A stretch of 64,000 nucleotides of DNA from Anodontia alba (lineage: Eukaryota; Mollusca; Bivalvia; Lucinida; Lucinidae): assembly GCA_964016985.1 (NCBI GenBank), contig OZ024825.1, positions 42,733,668 to 42,797,667 of the forward strand, read 5' to 3'. Shown piece by piece: positions 43,986 through 54,834 of the stretch. The position numbers and the translations under genes are program-made. The notes beneath the pieces are model-generated. The model was not told the DNA's origin. It made no database searches and worked only from the letters and a program-made list of their open reading frames with translations. Within the stretch, counting starts at the first letter, position 1. The number at the start of each line of letters is the position of its first letter.

Positions 43986-44689
43986 TCGCCTTTTTAAACA
44001 AGAGGGCCATGATGGACCTGGATCGCTCACCTGAGTCCATGATGTTCCATAGCCAATGGAAATGAAGGAGTCACTGGTTTAAGGAGATGTGAACCAAAGA
44101 TTTTTCTATTTTTAGCTTTGCAGGCCACCTTTTTCATTGGAGTGGAACCATTTTAGCCACACTTGAGGAACATTTCCGTGAAATTTGTTTGAAATAGGGC
44201 CATTGGAATACGAGATGTCGTTTGAAGATTTTTGCTATTTTCAGCTCTGGTAGCTATTTTGGTAAAGGGCCATAAGTGGAGCATTTCTATTAATTTATTT
44301 TGAAATCAGGCCTTTGGCCTGGGAAGAGATGACGTTCAAAGGTTTTTCTAATTTTTAGCTCTGACAGCCATTTTGTTCAGCTGAGCGGAACCATTTTAGC
44401 AATTCTGGTTAAGGGTCATTAGAGAAACATTTCTGTGAAATTATTCTCTGGTTACTTGTTTTCTGACAACTGACTTTGAGTGAGCACTACTTAGTTGATT
44501 TCTGGCCAAAGTAGAAAACGTTAAAAAAGATTGAGACAAGAAGGACATGTCACGAATATGCTGCAATACCCGGATCTGCCCACCATACAAGAGAGGCGAC
44601 TCCAACAGAGACTGACATTCCTGTGTAAGGTGGTGAAAGGGCATGTAGCAGCGATCAACACTGAACACTGATCAACTATCTGAAGGCAC

Positions 44690-44800
44690 ATCCCAGTCAG
44701 CATTCTACGTAAATCTATATCGGGCCGTCATCGGCCCGTCAGGGTAGCTGACGGGCCGATGACGGCCCGATGTAGATTTACGTAGAATGCTAGCTGGGAT
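44690..44800. mobile_element. 111-bp near-perfect palindrome (copy 2)
   Basis: Same element as 31800-31910, two differences by eye. It lies inside the LINE C-terminal coding remnant. Confidence 0.9.
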
Positions 44801-44901
44801 AGGCAAAAAACGTACAATCAGAATCGAGCAATTTGAAGACTTTGTCACAAGGAACATCGTTGAAAATTCAGTCAATAACAACAGCCAGAATTTAAGACTA
44901 T

Positions 44902-45186
44902 GTTTGTTTGAGGTTTTACGGCCCAGTCAACCCAATGAGGTCATGTCGTGCGCGGTCAGTTTACCTAACCACACGTTTACTGGGCAGGCTTAGTTCTCTA
45001 AGCGGTTAACCAGTATTGTGCACATTCTTTCGCCAGAAACTGACAACTGCCCTTCTTGAATCAGCGGAAGGGAGAGAATGACCATAGAATATATTTCATG
45101 ATCAATCTCCACGAAAGAATGCTGCCGACCTCGGCGGGGGTTGAACTCGCGACCTCCTGGTCTCCAGTTGGACGGCGCATCCAACG
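44902..45186 (-). mobile_element. SINE family A in the LINE
   Basis: The head is slightly truncated (ends 'cggcgcatccaacg'). TSD 'aagactat' at 44894-44901 and 45187-45194. It separates two parts of the LINE frame. Confidence 0.9.
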
Positions 45187-45679
45187 AAGACTATACCAGC
45201 CAAAACAGACTTTAAATATTCTTATTTCGTGAGAACAGTTTACTGGAACAACCTCAGTGACAATACCGTGAATGCTGATTCTATCAAATCATTCCGGACT
45301 CTAATGTCAAAAAGTGACTAAATAAGCGCACTCCCACGCCGTCGAGTAAAATCCAGAATTGGTCGCTTCGACGCATCCTTCAGATTCAGATTCATATGAG
45401 GAACATTTCTGTGAAATTATTTTGAAATCGGGCCATTTGCTAGGAGAAGATGTCGTTTAAAGGTTTATCTGTTTTTTTTTTGTTGTTTTTTTTTAATCTG
45501 CCGGCCATTTTGTTTAGTGGAGCGGAATCATTTTAGCAATTTTAATAAAGGGTCACCCAAGGACATTCCTGTGATTTGTTTTAAATCCATACACCAGTTT
45601 AGGAGGAGATGGACGGACGACACACAAACATTGATCACTTTAGCTCAGCCTGAGCATAGCTCAGGTGAACGAAAAAAAG

Positions 45680-46075
45680 AACAAACAAAATACAGAAGTG
45701 AATTTACTTTCAACACATATATTAAAAAATACCATCTAATAATTCATTTTCTTACAATTGCCAAAATTTTAAAACATTTTAATTTCTAATGCACAACTAA
45801 AACTAAAGCAGATAATATTTTGACTCTTTTTTCCTTTATTTTTCGGAGAACAAAGATAACAATTTACGAAAATTGTTGTCTAGCAGACAAGTCACATGAA
45901 ATGCCAGTGTTTTTTTTACACGAAAAAACAAACAAATAAAAAAACAAAAAAAAAACTGTCATTTGCTGTAGTTGTGATTGATGCTTTAAGGGTGAAGACA
46001 GCCAGGAAGTACTTTGCTGGGATAGGGAAAAATCCACAAAGCCATAAGCAAACAGTTCACCCCTAAAGAGCTAGC
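45680..46075. other. A/T-rich, decayed F2 hairpin
   Basis: 45830-45965 has F2 traces ('tttttcggagaacaaag', 'agacaagtcacatgaaatgc'). Otherwise unassigned. Confidence 0.35.
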
Positions 46076-46544
46076 AAACATTTAGCAGATGACATTTTTT
46101 TTTATTATTGTTCAGAGAAAATAAGACTTGACATTTCATGTGAATTGTCTTCCTGCGAACTCTCAGGCCTTATTTTATCCGAAAAACATGTTTAATAAAT
46201 TTGTTTTGTCTGAGACTTTTTCTGCATATTAGTGAAGGGCTTCTAATGAGTACCTAGAGTGTATTTTTGTGTGGAGAAATCAGAAAATACCAGTCCTTTT
46301 TGTTTAAAAACTGCATTATCTTGAATTTTGTACTTATGCTTATAAGCATTGGACGCCCCCGCCCCTCCCCCCCCCCCCCCCCACACACACACATAATAAG
46401 GCAGAAATACTTTCACAGATTACCCAAAAACAGTGTTTGAAGCTATTTTCAGTTTTTTTTTTATCTCTTGTACATCCTGTAATCAAGCTTTGATCATAAG
46501 TGGTTTCTGATAAAATGGACAACTTCAGTCATTGTACAGTCATT

Positions 46545-47515
46545 CTCTACCTCAACCACAAATGCTCAACACTCAAGGAGGTCAAGGAGGACATGATGTT
46601 CACAGTAGGAGAGGATACGCTTCATATAAAGCATAAAAAGGTGGGCTGCTGAGTTGAAATGTGGCACGGAGACTCTGGAATCTGTCTGGGAAGGCCAGTC
46701 ACCATTACTACTCAGGAGACTATTGCCAAGGTTCTTGCAGCATCATTGTTGACAGAAGAGTTCAAAGCGTTATATTGTCGTGAGGTGGCAGCTCATTGGG
46801 TCCCAAAGCCCTTGGATCTGATCAGAAATGGATTCAGCACAACTTGTCAGGGGAGAATGACAGCTTAAGCTTCCTCTGTCATTTTATGACAACAGATGAA
46901 ACCTTAGTCCATCACTTCCAATCAGACATGAAGTCAGAGCTCTGGAAAGGTTCTCTGCCTTACAAGAAACCTAAGACAGTGATGTCTGCAGACAAGGTGA
47001 CGGTCTATATTTTGTAGGATGCAAAAGGAGTACTGCTGGTTGACTACTTAAAAAGGGTCACACTATCACGAGGGCTTCCACTGACAAGAAAGGTGCTCTT
47101 CAACCAGAACATTGCTCTGGCACACACATCCATGGTGTCCAAGCATGGCTACTTGGTGTATTCCAGTTTGTTAAACACCATTCTTGATGAAGCTATAAAC
47201 GGTGTGTACCGCTTCATGAGGGTTAGGATGCAAAAGGAGTACTGCTGGTTGACTACTTAAAAAGGGTCACACTATCACGAGGGCTTCCACTGACAAGAAA
47301 GGTGCTCTTCAACCAGAACATTGCTCTGGCACACACATCCATGGTGTCCAAGCATGGCTACTTGGTGTATTCCAGTTTGTTAAACACCATTCTTGATGAA
47401 GCTATAAACGGTGTGTACCGCTTCATGAGGGTCAAGATGGTGCCTTCTACATTGAAAACATGCATCTGCTTCTTGACCAGTGGTCTAAATATATTCATAA
47501 GAGGGTGACTGTACT
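46545..47515 (+). pseudogene. Dead mariner-like transposase (left arm)
   Basis: Pieces in several frames: KEVKEDMMFTVGEDTLHIKH, VEMWHGDSGICLGRPVTITT then QETIAKV (end of the DNA-binding domain and the G-R-P box), AAHWVPKPL (the linker motif), FMTTDETLVHHFQSDMKSEL (first catalytic Asp), DAKGVLLVDYLKRVTLSRG, NQNIALAHTS (Asn where the family has the second catalytic Asp). Stops and shifts show it is inactive. A 209-bp internal tandem duplication lies at 47016-47433. The minus-strand counterpart is at 50505-51370. Confidence 0.8.
47016..47433 (+). repeat. 209-bp perfect-looking tandem duplication
   Basis: 47016-47224 and 47225-47433 both run from 'aggatgcaaaaggagtactg' to 'ggtgtgtaccgcttcatgag' with no clear difference by eye. 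The opposite arm has only one copy, so the duplication came after the inverted duplication, or is an assembly error. Confidence 0.9.
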
Positions 47516-47694
47516 GTAATTTGGAAAATGATTGTTTTGTAATCGAAAACTGGCGCCAAGTGCTCGTAGGGCATGTTCCTAGAGGAGTGAATCAACTGTT
47601 TAATACACCATTATAGCAACTTATTTGGGCATACAATATTAAGTTAATTGAATTAAAAACTCAAAACAAAATCCTAAATATACTGTTATTGCAC

Positions 47695-48020
47695 TATTTA
47701 TTGGGACATACAGGCCTGTGCAAACAGTTTTGATCCAGATCATATACTGCAGAATGTATCATGTCATCTGGGTCTGCGCTATCTGCCATCCATCCAGCAA
47801 TATTTAGACACATGAAGAGGTAACAAAATGGACTTTTTGAAATTTTAGGACAATCATAGTACCGTAAGTATTGTGGTGTCCAGATATTAACGCATTTTAG
47901 TTGAGAAACCCCCAAAATGGTAATTGTCAAACAGTGCAGACCCAGATCAGATGTCACAGAATGTGACATCTTATCAGGGCAGAATGAAGCATTTTATCAG
48001 GGTCTACACTCTTTGCATTA
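47695..48020. repeat. Two F3-type hairpin cores
   Basis: 47700-47830 ('gggacatacaggcctgtgca', 'ttagacacatgaagagg') and 47930-48015 ('cagtgcagacccagatcaga', 'tgtcacagaatgtgacatct'). Both have counterparts at 50160-50420. Confidence 0.65.
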
Positions 48021-48829
48021 AAATGCGGGAATTTCTATAATACAAAGTAGTAATAAAAACTAACTAGACACCCTGCTAATTGAAATAGACCAGTCCAAGG
48101 AGCTGCGGTAGAAGAGTCAACTTGACGTTTAAGGGTCAATGGACAATATGGTATTTGAACTCTTTCTTCTATTTAGAAAACAAAAAAGAAAGAAATACAA
48201 ATTTTACTCTGGTTACTTGTTTTCTGATAACTGTTTTTGAGTGAGCACTACTTAGGTCATTTCAGGTTTTCGAAAACTATTTGCTTAATTTGCAAGTAAG
48301 TAAGAAATATTTGACTTAGATTGAGTGACATTTTATTTAAAGTGCAAATTTTCATTTATCCAGTACTAAACTTTACTATATAGTAATGATTTATGGATGC
48401 AATTTTTAATGCAGCTGTACATAAGCCATACTGATGTCCTTTACAAAATAAAAAAATGAAATAAAATACAAATAAGTAAATAAATGAAAAAAAATAAAAA
48501 CAAAATAAAAATAAACAACAGGCAATTTTGGATTAATGGAATTGCAATCCATCCTACTGTGAATCTAGCTAAGTCTTTGTAGAAGCAGTTAAAGCAACTG
48601 GCATAGAAGCATTTATAGATTACATTTGACTGTCTTTTCATCCAGCAACTGCCTAAAGTTAATAATTATTACCATTATGTTTACAGAATAACCAATTATG
48701 TTATTAAGTGCCATGCTGTTAGTCCAGTGATTATTAAGCAGACAGCAGATTCTGGATGAAACCTTATCATTATCTGTTTCAGGAGAGACTAAAGAGCAAC
48801 ATTTGGCATCCCTTAATCGTTTTTACCCA

Positions 48830-49210
48830 TTTAATAGAAATTCTTGAGTTCAATATCTCTAACCAAATTAAAGATTTCAATATTAAAAATCAAAAAAGAG
48901 GTGTCTCTAATACAGTTAGAGATATGTGCAATGGAAATAGATATCTTTAATTGAATCAGATATTTCTAATTCAATTTATAATGTTATCATTAAGATAACC
49001 CAATTACGGACATCTTTATTGTAGACATCATTGTTTATTTACAATAAAGACATCTATGTTAATGCACAAATAAAGATATCTTTATTTCAGTTAAAGGTAT
49101 CTTTATTAAATTGATAGAAAAATAAAAATAATTAAATCAAAGATATCTCTTATAATAAATGGAGATAGCTTTAATTCAATCAGTCATAGCTTTTAATTTA
49201 ACTATAGAAT
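48830..49210. repeat. 'aagatatctt' palindromic mini-repeats
   Basis: 'agagatat', 'aaagatatctttatt', 'agatatttctaattcaattt' and complements alternate on both strands at 10-40-bp spacing, giving many possible short hairpins. Confidence 0.6.
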
Positions 49211-49489
49211 TTTCTATCAAATGGATAACAAATTAATCAGATGTCATACTTTCAATCTCAGAAAATGAGTAACAATAAGAATTTCTGTAAGATGTACAAA
49301 TGTTTTAAGAATGAAACTAATCCTTTTCAAAATACTATGTGAACTTGAAAAACACCTATCCTATCCAAAGAAGCCTCTTAAAAACTTAACTAGATTCACA
49401 CCAGTATCAGAATGGTAGGTAAACCATCATATCAAACCTGTTTTACAAGGAAATTAATGACTATACTATTAAAATAAATGAAACAAAAA

Positions 49490-49795
49490 ATTGCATAAAA
49501 AGCTACTATATTAGGAACAATTTATATATTTGCATGAAAATGTAATTGCTTAAAAACTACTAGATTAGGATATTTGCAAGAAAATGTAATTGCATAAAAA
49601 CTACTATATTAGGAACGATCTGTTTGCATGAAAATGTAATTACATAATAAAAACTCCTACATAAGAAACAATATATTTGCATGAAAATGAAATTGCCAAA
49701 AAATCTAAATTAAAAACAATATATTTGCATGAAAATGTAATTGCATAAAAACTGCTATATTAGAAACAATATACTTGCACGAAAATGCTATTTTG
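49490..49795 (+). repeat. ~50-bp minisatellite with 'atttgcat' in most units
   Basis: About six units of 'atatttgcatgaaaatgtaa', 'ttgcataaaaactactatat', 'taggaacaat'. Near 49530, 49570, 49625, 49675, 49725 and 49775 each unit has atttgcat or a one-base variant. Confidence 0.85.
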
Positions 49796-50504
49796 TTCTG
49801 TGTGCAATTTACAGTGGAAAAGGAGAGGACATAAAAGACAATGCCTATTTCCATGCCATGACACATATGCACGGTATATATGTTGTCTAAAATTCTGAAT
49901 GATAAAAAATTAAAAAGAATAAGAATGCAAATTAAGCAAAATATTAAAAAAACAAACAAACAAAAAAAACCTAAAATCACCTACTTAGTAGCTCTCACTC
50001 AAAATCAATTTTCTCCTGAAGGGTTCAAACACCATATTGTCCATTAACCTATGAACATCAAGTGGACTCTTCTACCACAGCTCTTTGGACTGGTTTATCT
50101 CCAAAAGCAGGATGTCTAGTTAGATTACTACTTTGTATTATGGAAATTCCTGCATTTTAATAAAAAGGTAACAGAGCCTGATCAGAAGCCACATTCTGTG
50201 GCATCTTATCCGGGTCCACAGTTTGAAAACGACCCTTGGGAGGGTTTTTCGACGAAAATGCCTTTATATCTGGACATCTTAACACTTACTATAACTGTCC
50301 TAAAATTTCGAAAGGTCCATTTTATACCTCTTCATGTGTCTAAATACTGCTGGATGAATGGCAGACAGCACAGACCCTAATGAGATGTCACATTATGCAG
50401 CATCTGATATGGGTCAAAACTGTTTGCATACCTATATGTCCCAATACTAATTCAATCAACTTAATATTGTATCCCCAAATAAGTTGCTTTAATGGTGTAT
50501 TAAA

Positions 50505-51370
50505 CAGTTGACTTACTCTTCTTGGAACATGCTCCAAGAGCACTTGTTGTCAGTTTTAGAAAACAAAACAATCATTTTCCACATGACAACACAGTCCCTC
50601 TTCTTGAACACCTTTAGACCTCTGGTCAAGAAGCAGATGCATGTTTTCAATGTAGAAGGCACCATCTTGGGCCCTCAGGACGTGGTCCACATCATTTATA
50701 GCTTCATCAAGAATGGTATTTAACAAACTGGAATGCACCAGGTAGCCACGCTTGGACACTATGGATGTGTGTGCAAGGGCAATGTTCTGATTGGAGAGCA
50801 TCTTTCTAGTTGATGGAAGCCCTGGTGACAGTTTGACCCTTTCCAAGTAGTCCAACAGCAGTACTCCTTTTGCATCCTATAAAATATATACCACCACCTT
50901 CCCTGCAGACATCACTGTCTTAGCTTTCTTGTAAGGCAGAGAACCTTTCCAGAGCTCTGACTTCATGTCTGGTTGGAAGTTATGGACCAAGGTTTCATCT
51001 GTGGTCACAAATTGCAAGCGGAGGCTAAGCTGTCATTCTCCCCTGACAAGCTGTGCTGATTCCATTTCTGATCAGATCCCAAAGAGCTTTGGGACTCAAT
51101 GAGCTGACGCCTTGAGACAAAGCTTTGTATTTCTAAAATGATGCTGCAAGAACCTTGGCAATGGTCTCCTTGAGTAGTAATGGTAACTGAACTTCCCAGA
51201 CAGACTCCAGTGTCTCCCTGCCACATTTCAACTCAGTGGCCCAACTTTTCAACATGCTTTATATGAAGGGGTATCCTCCTCTGCTGTGAACATCATGTCC
51301 TCATTGACTTCCTTGAGTGCTGAGTCTTAGTGGTTGATGTAGAGAACGACTGTACAATGATTGAAGTCCA
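50505..51370 (-). pseudogene. Dead mariner-like transposase (right arm)
   Basis: The minus strand shows the same pieces: MWQGDTGVCLGSSVTITTQG near the right end, then a 99-codon frame (50556-50855) with MDYLERVKLSPGLPSTRKML, NQNIALAHTSIVSKRGYLVH and DGAFYIENMHLLLDQRSKGV. As in the other arm, Asn stands where the second catalytic Asp is expected, so the loss predates the duplication. Numerous stops. Confidence 0.8.
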
Positions 51371-51495
51371 TTTTGTCAGAAACCACTTATGACCAATGCT
51401 TGATTACGGGTATATACAACAGATAAAAGAACTGAAAGTAGCTTCAAACACGGTTCCTTGGTAATCTGTGAAAGTGTTCCTGCCTTACTATTCAG

Positions 51496-51498
<3 letters not shown>

Positions 51499-51545
<47 letters not shown>
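51499..51545. repeat. (TG)23 microsatellite
   Basis: Uninterrupted TG dinucleotides. Confidence 0.97.
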
Positions 51546-51546
<1 letters not shown>

Positions 51547-51844
51547 TTTTCCCATGCTTATAAACTTAAGTACAAAGTTCCAGATAAAACATTATTTTAC
51601 CAAAAAGTACTGGTATTTTTCTAATTTCTCCACAAAAAATACACTCTAAGTACTCATAGGAACTCATCAGAAGCCCTTTTCTGAGAAGCTTCTAATGAGT
51701 TCCCACAACATATGTTTTCTTGAAAAAATAAGAAAAAAAAACATATGGATATATCTGGATTTGCATACCCACTCTTATCTTAGCTAAATACAAGGAAAGG
51801 GAGAAAAGGTGCAACTGTTCTGACAGCTTGGTATGCTGTATAAA

Positions 51845-52010
51845 AATTTCAGCAGATGACATTTAGACTTTTTTCTTATTTTTTTCCAGAAAAAAATGAT
51901 TTGACATTTTATCAGGAGACAATTTGAATGAAATGGCAAATCCTATTTTCGAGGAAAAATGAGAAAAAATATCATCAATTTGTCATCTGCTGAATTTGCC
52001 TATAGGTGAA
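51845..52010. mobile_element. F2 hairpin repeat
   Basis: 'tcagcagatgacatttagac' and, inverted, 'aatttgtcatctgctgaatt'. Inner 'aaatgatttgacattttatc' against 'gaaatggcaaatcctatttt'. A whole-element hairpin of about 150 bp. Confidence 0.75.
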
Positions 52011-52019
52011 TGAATACAC

Positions 52020-53048
52020 CTGAAAAATGCTGCCTATTTTTACAGGAGACCAATTTTCAGACAAAGAATTGCCTGCCAAACATCTGAAACCTTCAAAATA
52101 ATAGGGGTCATCTAAAGGGAAGAAATTTGCTTAGTCTAGAAGCATATTCTTTCCTTTAAGGATAACCTCCAATAAAAAGGGAGATAAATGTTTTTATGAT
52201 AGTTATTTTGCTTGGAGGCATATCCATTCCATCTAAAACATATCATATTTACACTAAACAGTTGAACACTGTATTTTTAAAATTCGAGGACCATTTCACT
52301 ACAACAGTGTAGATCCTAATCAGATGTCATTCTACACATCTAATCTGTACTATTTGCTGTGGTCTGTTTGTCCAAATACTTGGTGTAAATAAGGTTATGG
52401 TTTCTTTGCAAAATATTAAAAATGCTTCAGTTTTGACATGATATTAAGGGTACAGGCAAACAAGGATCAAAGGTCCTGCTCAGCCTGATAATCTGCACAG
52501 TCTGACCATGGCCTCTATTGTTTGTTGATATATCCATAGTATTCAATGATCCTGTGTCTAGTGAAGATCCCGAACAGACTGTATTCACACAGAAGCTGAT
52601 CTGGGCCTTCTGTCCATATATCTCTCAGACCCCTTTTCTCATCATGTCACTCATTTCTTTCTGGGTACCATATTTATCTTAAATATTGGGAATCCTTATT
52701 ACTCCTTACCATACTTGTCCTTAACCTTTACCACTCTCTGGGCAGGTTAAGCTGATGGCAAATTTTTTTAATTTTTTTCCAAGAAAATAGGGCTTGATAT
52801 TTCATGCAAAGCATCTCAAACCATATTTTCTGGGAAAAAAAGCAAAAACAAAAAGCATCTGCTGATATTTTTCCCAAGACACTGAGCAAATCTATTACTA
52901 CTTGCTGATGTGTCTTAAACTGCTGGATAAGTGTTAATTAGTGTAGACCCTAGTGTCAGATGCTGCATTCACTGATCAGGGTCTACACTGTTTATTCAGG
53001 CCTGTCTATCCCAAAACTTAGGGTTAATTTGGTAGTCCTTCTCTATAC
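52020..53048. other. Decayed hairpins, otherwise unassigned
   Basis: F3-like cores at 52300-52370, 52450-52620 and 52920-53030. F2-like pieces at 52750-52870 ('gaaaatagggcttgatattt', 'catgcaaagcatctcaa'). No gene. Confidence 0.45.
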
Positions 53049-53263
53049 ATTACGAAAACATGCCTGCCTATTCAAATATACATGTATTGAGAATTTTACC
53101 ACCAAACAATGAAAACCTTCAGATGACAACTTTGATAGTTTCCACATTTCTGCTCAAAAAATAGATTGTGAGTACTTGTTAGAACCGCCTCAGCAAGGCA
53201 GTTCTAAGGAGGACCCACAATCTATATTTTTGAGCAGAAATAAGAAAAATAATGTATACCCCC
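53049..53263 (-). mobile_element. H-family MITE, 3'-truncated
   Basis: 'cattacgaaaacatgcctgc' end, core 'agaaccgcctcagcaaggca' (decayed), and stops after 'ataatgtatacccccgta'. The other terminal ~100 bp are absent. Confidence 0.75.
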
Positions 53264-53269
53264 GTATAG

Positions 53270-53610
53270 AGCAGTTAACAAATTGATGATAATTTCCCAG
53301 AAACCAGGAATCGAAAATGTCAAATCATATTTAATTGGAAAAAAAAGAAAAAATATTTTAAAATGTTCTCTGCCAGAATTTTTACCCAGAGTACTAAGGT
53401 CTAACATTCATAAACAATGACTTCCATCTTGTATCAAATCTGAATAGGATTTATGGGGAGAGGTCGATGTTCTTCATCTGCCATCCTTAACAATGTAGCA
53501 AGGAATTGAACTGGACCTGAAATAATACAGTACAGTGAAAAGTTACAAACTAAATTACCTCCCTGCTCCCTTGGTAGTTTATTCTACTGACCATTCTAAA
53601 GGGGTGGTCC
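53270..53610. other. F2-like fragment and unassigned DNA
   Basis: 53285-53400 has 'ccaggaatcgaaaatgtcaa' and 'atcatatttaattgg' of F2 type. The rest has no feature. Confidence 0.35.
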
Positions 53611-53614
53611 TGGT

Positions 53615-54175
53615 GTTAGTCTTACTCTTTGTGGTTTATTCTACTAGGCAACTTAAGTTTTGCCTGGTTTCATTTTGTTTTTGCATTTTTCAGTCCTTTG
53701 CGCCTTGAGCTTACCTCACTTTGGGACAAGAGAGCTAATCTTACTGCTTTGTTGTTTGTGTTGAGGTTTTACGGCCCAGTCAACCCATTTCCAGCGCGGT
53801 CAGTTTACCTAATCACATGTTTACTGGGCAGGCTAAATCCTCTAAGCGGTTAACCAGTATTGTGCACATTCTTTTGCCAGAAACTGACAACTGCCCTTCT
53901 TGAATCAGCAGAAAGGAGAGAATGACCATAGGAAATATTTCATGGTCAATCTCCACGAAAGATGTTGCCTACCTCAGCAGGGGTCGAACCCGCGACCTCC
54001 TGTCTCCAGTCGGATGCACATCCAACTGAGCCACCAAGGCTGGCCAATCTTAGTGCTTTTCATATGTTTGTTCGATTTGCACGTTTGGTTTTGTCTGTTC
54101 CCTCTTTTTCTTGGTGTATGGGTGGACTGTGGCTTTAATTGTGGCACTCCCTGGATTTTTCTCTTACCTTTTTTT
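53615..54175 (+). repeat. Dispersed repeat X, split by a SINE
   Basis: 53615-53750 and 54046-54175 together match 7228-7490 (minus): 'actctttgtggtttattcta', 'caagagagctaatctta', 'atgtttgttcgatttgcac', 'gtggcactccctggattttt'. The frame LWFILLGNLSFAWFHFVFAF, SPLRLELTSLWDKRANL aligns with the other copy's frame, but later parts are shifted. Confidence 0.75.
53751..54045 (-). mobile_element. SINE family A, full length
   Basis: TSD 'aatcttactgcttt' (53737-53750) and 'aatcttagtgcttt' (54046-54059), 13/14. The SINE lacks ~12 bp of the tail-proximal body ('caatggggtcatgtcgag' region). It interrupts repeat X. Confidence 0.95.
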
Positions 54176-54225
54176 ACATCTCTGTCAACAGCATTTAAGT
54201 CATATATATCTTGATGATGTAAGGG

Positions 54226-54325
54226 TTATAATGAAAGGCTCTGTGCAATGAAGTACTATACAATCATGAGCTGAACTCTGCCTATAGGAGATTCAAACTC
54301 ACTAGCATCAACTACTTGGCCAGCC
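54226..54325 (-). mobile_element. SINE family B fragment
   Basis: 'ataatgaaaggctctgtgca', 'agctgaactctgcctatagg' and B-box complement 'gagattcaaactcac'. Similar order at 55757 and 59125. Confidence 0.5.
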
Positions 54326-54329
54326 AGTT

Positions 54330-54830
54330 GTTTCAAAGCAAACAGAAAGTCACAAAAGTTGTTGCCCTTGGTAGAAATGACTGGAATGTAGCAAATGTGT
54401 TAGGTCCCCATAGGTTCTTTCCAAATGTTGTGTTCTCAAAAGCAGTCAAAACAGGACATCACAACAGTTTGATTTTTGAAAAAAGTCTGTTGTTCTTGGC
54501 CTTGCATATAATCTTGTAAATCTTTCTTTATTAAGAATTCTTTAAACTTTCAGAGATCAGGTTTAAACTTGGCCATAATGTAAGTTTGTCGGCAATGTTG
54601 TTTTACCGTTGTTACCGAGCAAGTCAAGTGACAAGGTTACATATAACTGTACCACACAACTTTGAAACAAAGTGCACAAAGTAAAACATTGCAAGTATAA
54701 TTGTGTTCTTTTTTTTTTGAAGATAGTAGCTCTGACTGTGGTGAAAATAAGAAAATAAATGCAAAAGTATATGTATGTATGATAAGAATTCCATCCAAAG
54801 GCTATGCTGCACCTGCGAGGTTGAGTCTAT
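54330..54830. other. Unassigned DNA
   Basis: No feature recognised beyond a T-run at 54711-54719. Confidence 0.25.
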
Positions 54831-54834
54831 GCAA

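Larger units (their letters stand above)
44446..45401 (+). pseudogene. 3' end of a LINE reverse transcriptase, with two nested insertions
   Basis: It is bounded by a 20-bp direct repeat 'aacatttctgtgaaattatt' (44426-44445, 45402-45421), either a TSD or array phase. Reading on the plus strand from about 44525: VTNMLQYPDLPTIQERR, LQQRLTFLCKVVKGHVAAIN. After the palindrome comes a second part (QFEDFVTRNIVEN). After the SINE comes KYSYFVRTVYWNNLSDNTVN then ADSIKSFRTLMSK and a stop near 45320. The pattern 'L..L.W P.L..RR...RL...YK' followed by 'SFF..T...WN.LP..V..A.S...F' is the known C-terminus of CR1/jockey-type non-LTR ORF2 proteins. A 'cagattcagattca' tail ends it. The 5' ~60 bp ('ctctggttacttgttttctg') instead match 48204-48265. 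Confidence 0.7.
43990..45670. repeat. ~125-bp array with 'gatcgctcacctgag' header, split by a LINE
   Basis: It opens 'aagagggccatgatggacct', 'ggatcgctcacctgag'. Units hold 'ggaacattttagc', 'aacatttctgtgaaattatt', 'gagatgtcgtttgaagattt'. It resumes at 45402 after the LINE and closes with 'gagcatagctcaggtgaacg', the inverted header. Frame 45517-45789 is an artefact. Confidence 0.8.
46080..48265 (+). repeat. Left arm of a ~2-kb inverted duplication
   Basis: Correspondences with 49975-52010 (inverted) occur along its whole length. They include 'gtttgaagctattttcagtt', 'catcctgtaatcaagctttg', the mariner remnant, 'aacttatttgggcatacaat', 'gacacatgaagaggtaacaa', 'taatacaaagtagtaataaa', 'ccagtccaaggagctgcggt' and 'gagtgagcactacttag'. 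Identity looks around 80-85% by eye with indels. Also includes a C-run at 46366-46383. Confidence 0.85.
48265..49975. other. A/T-rich spacer of the inverted duplication
   Basis: No gene is recognised. Contents: A-rich tract at 48445-48520; 'aaagatatctttatt'-type palindromic repeats at 48830-49210; a ~50-bp minisatellite at 49490-49795. The rest is unassigned. Confidence 0.6.
49975..52010 (-). repeat. Right arm of the inverted duplication
   Basis: Reverse-complement counterpart of 46080-48265. Extra relative to the left arm: a (TG)n tract at 51499-51545 where the left arm has 'ccccacacacacac'. It lacks the 209-bp tandem duplication. Confidence 0.85.
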
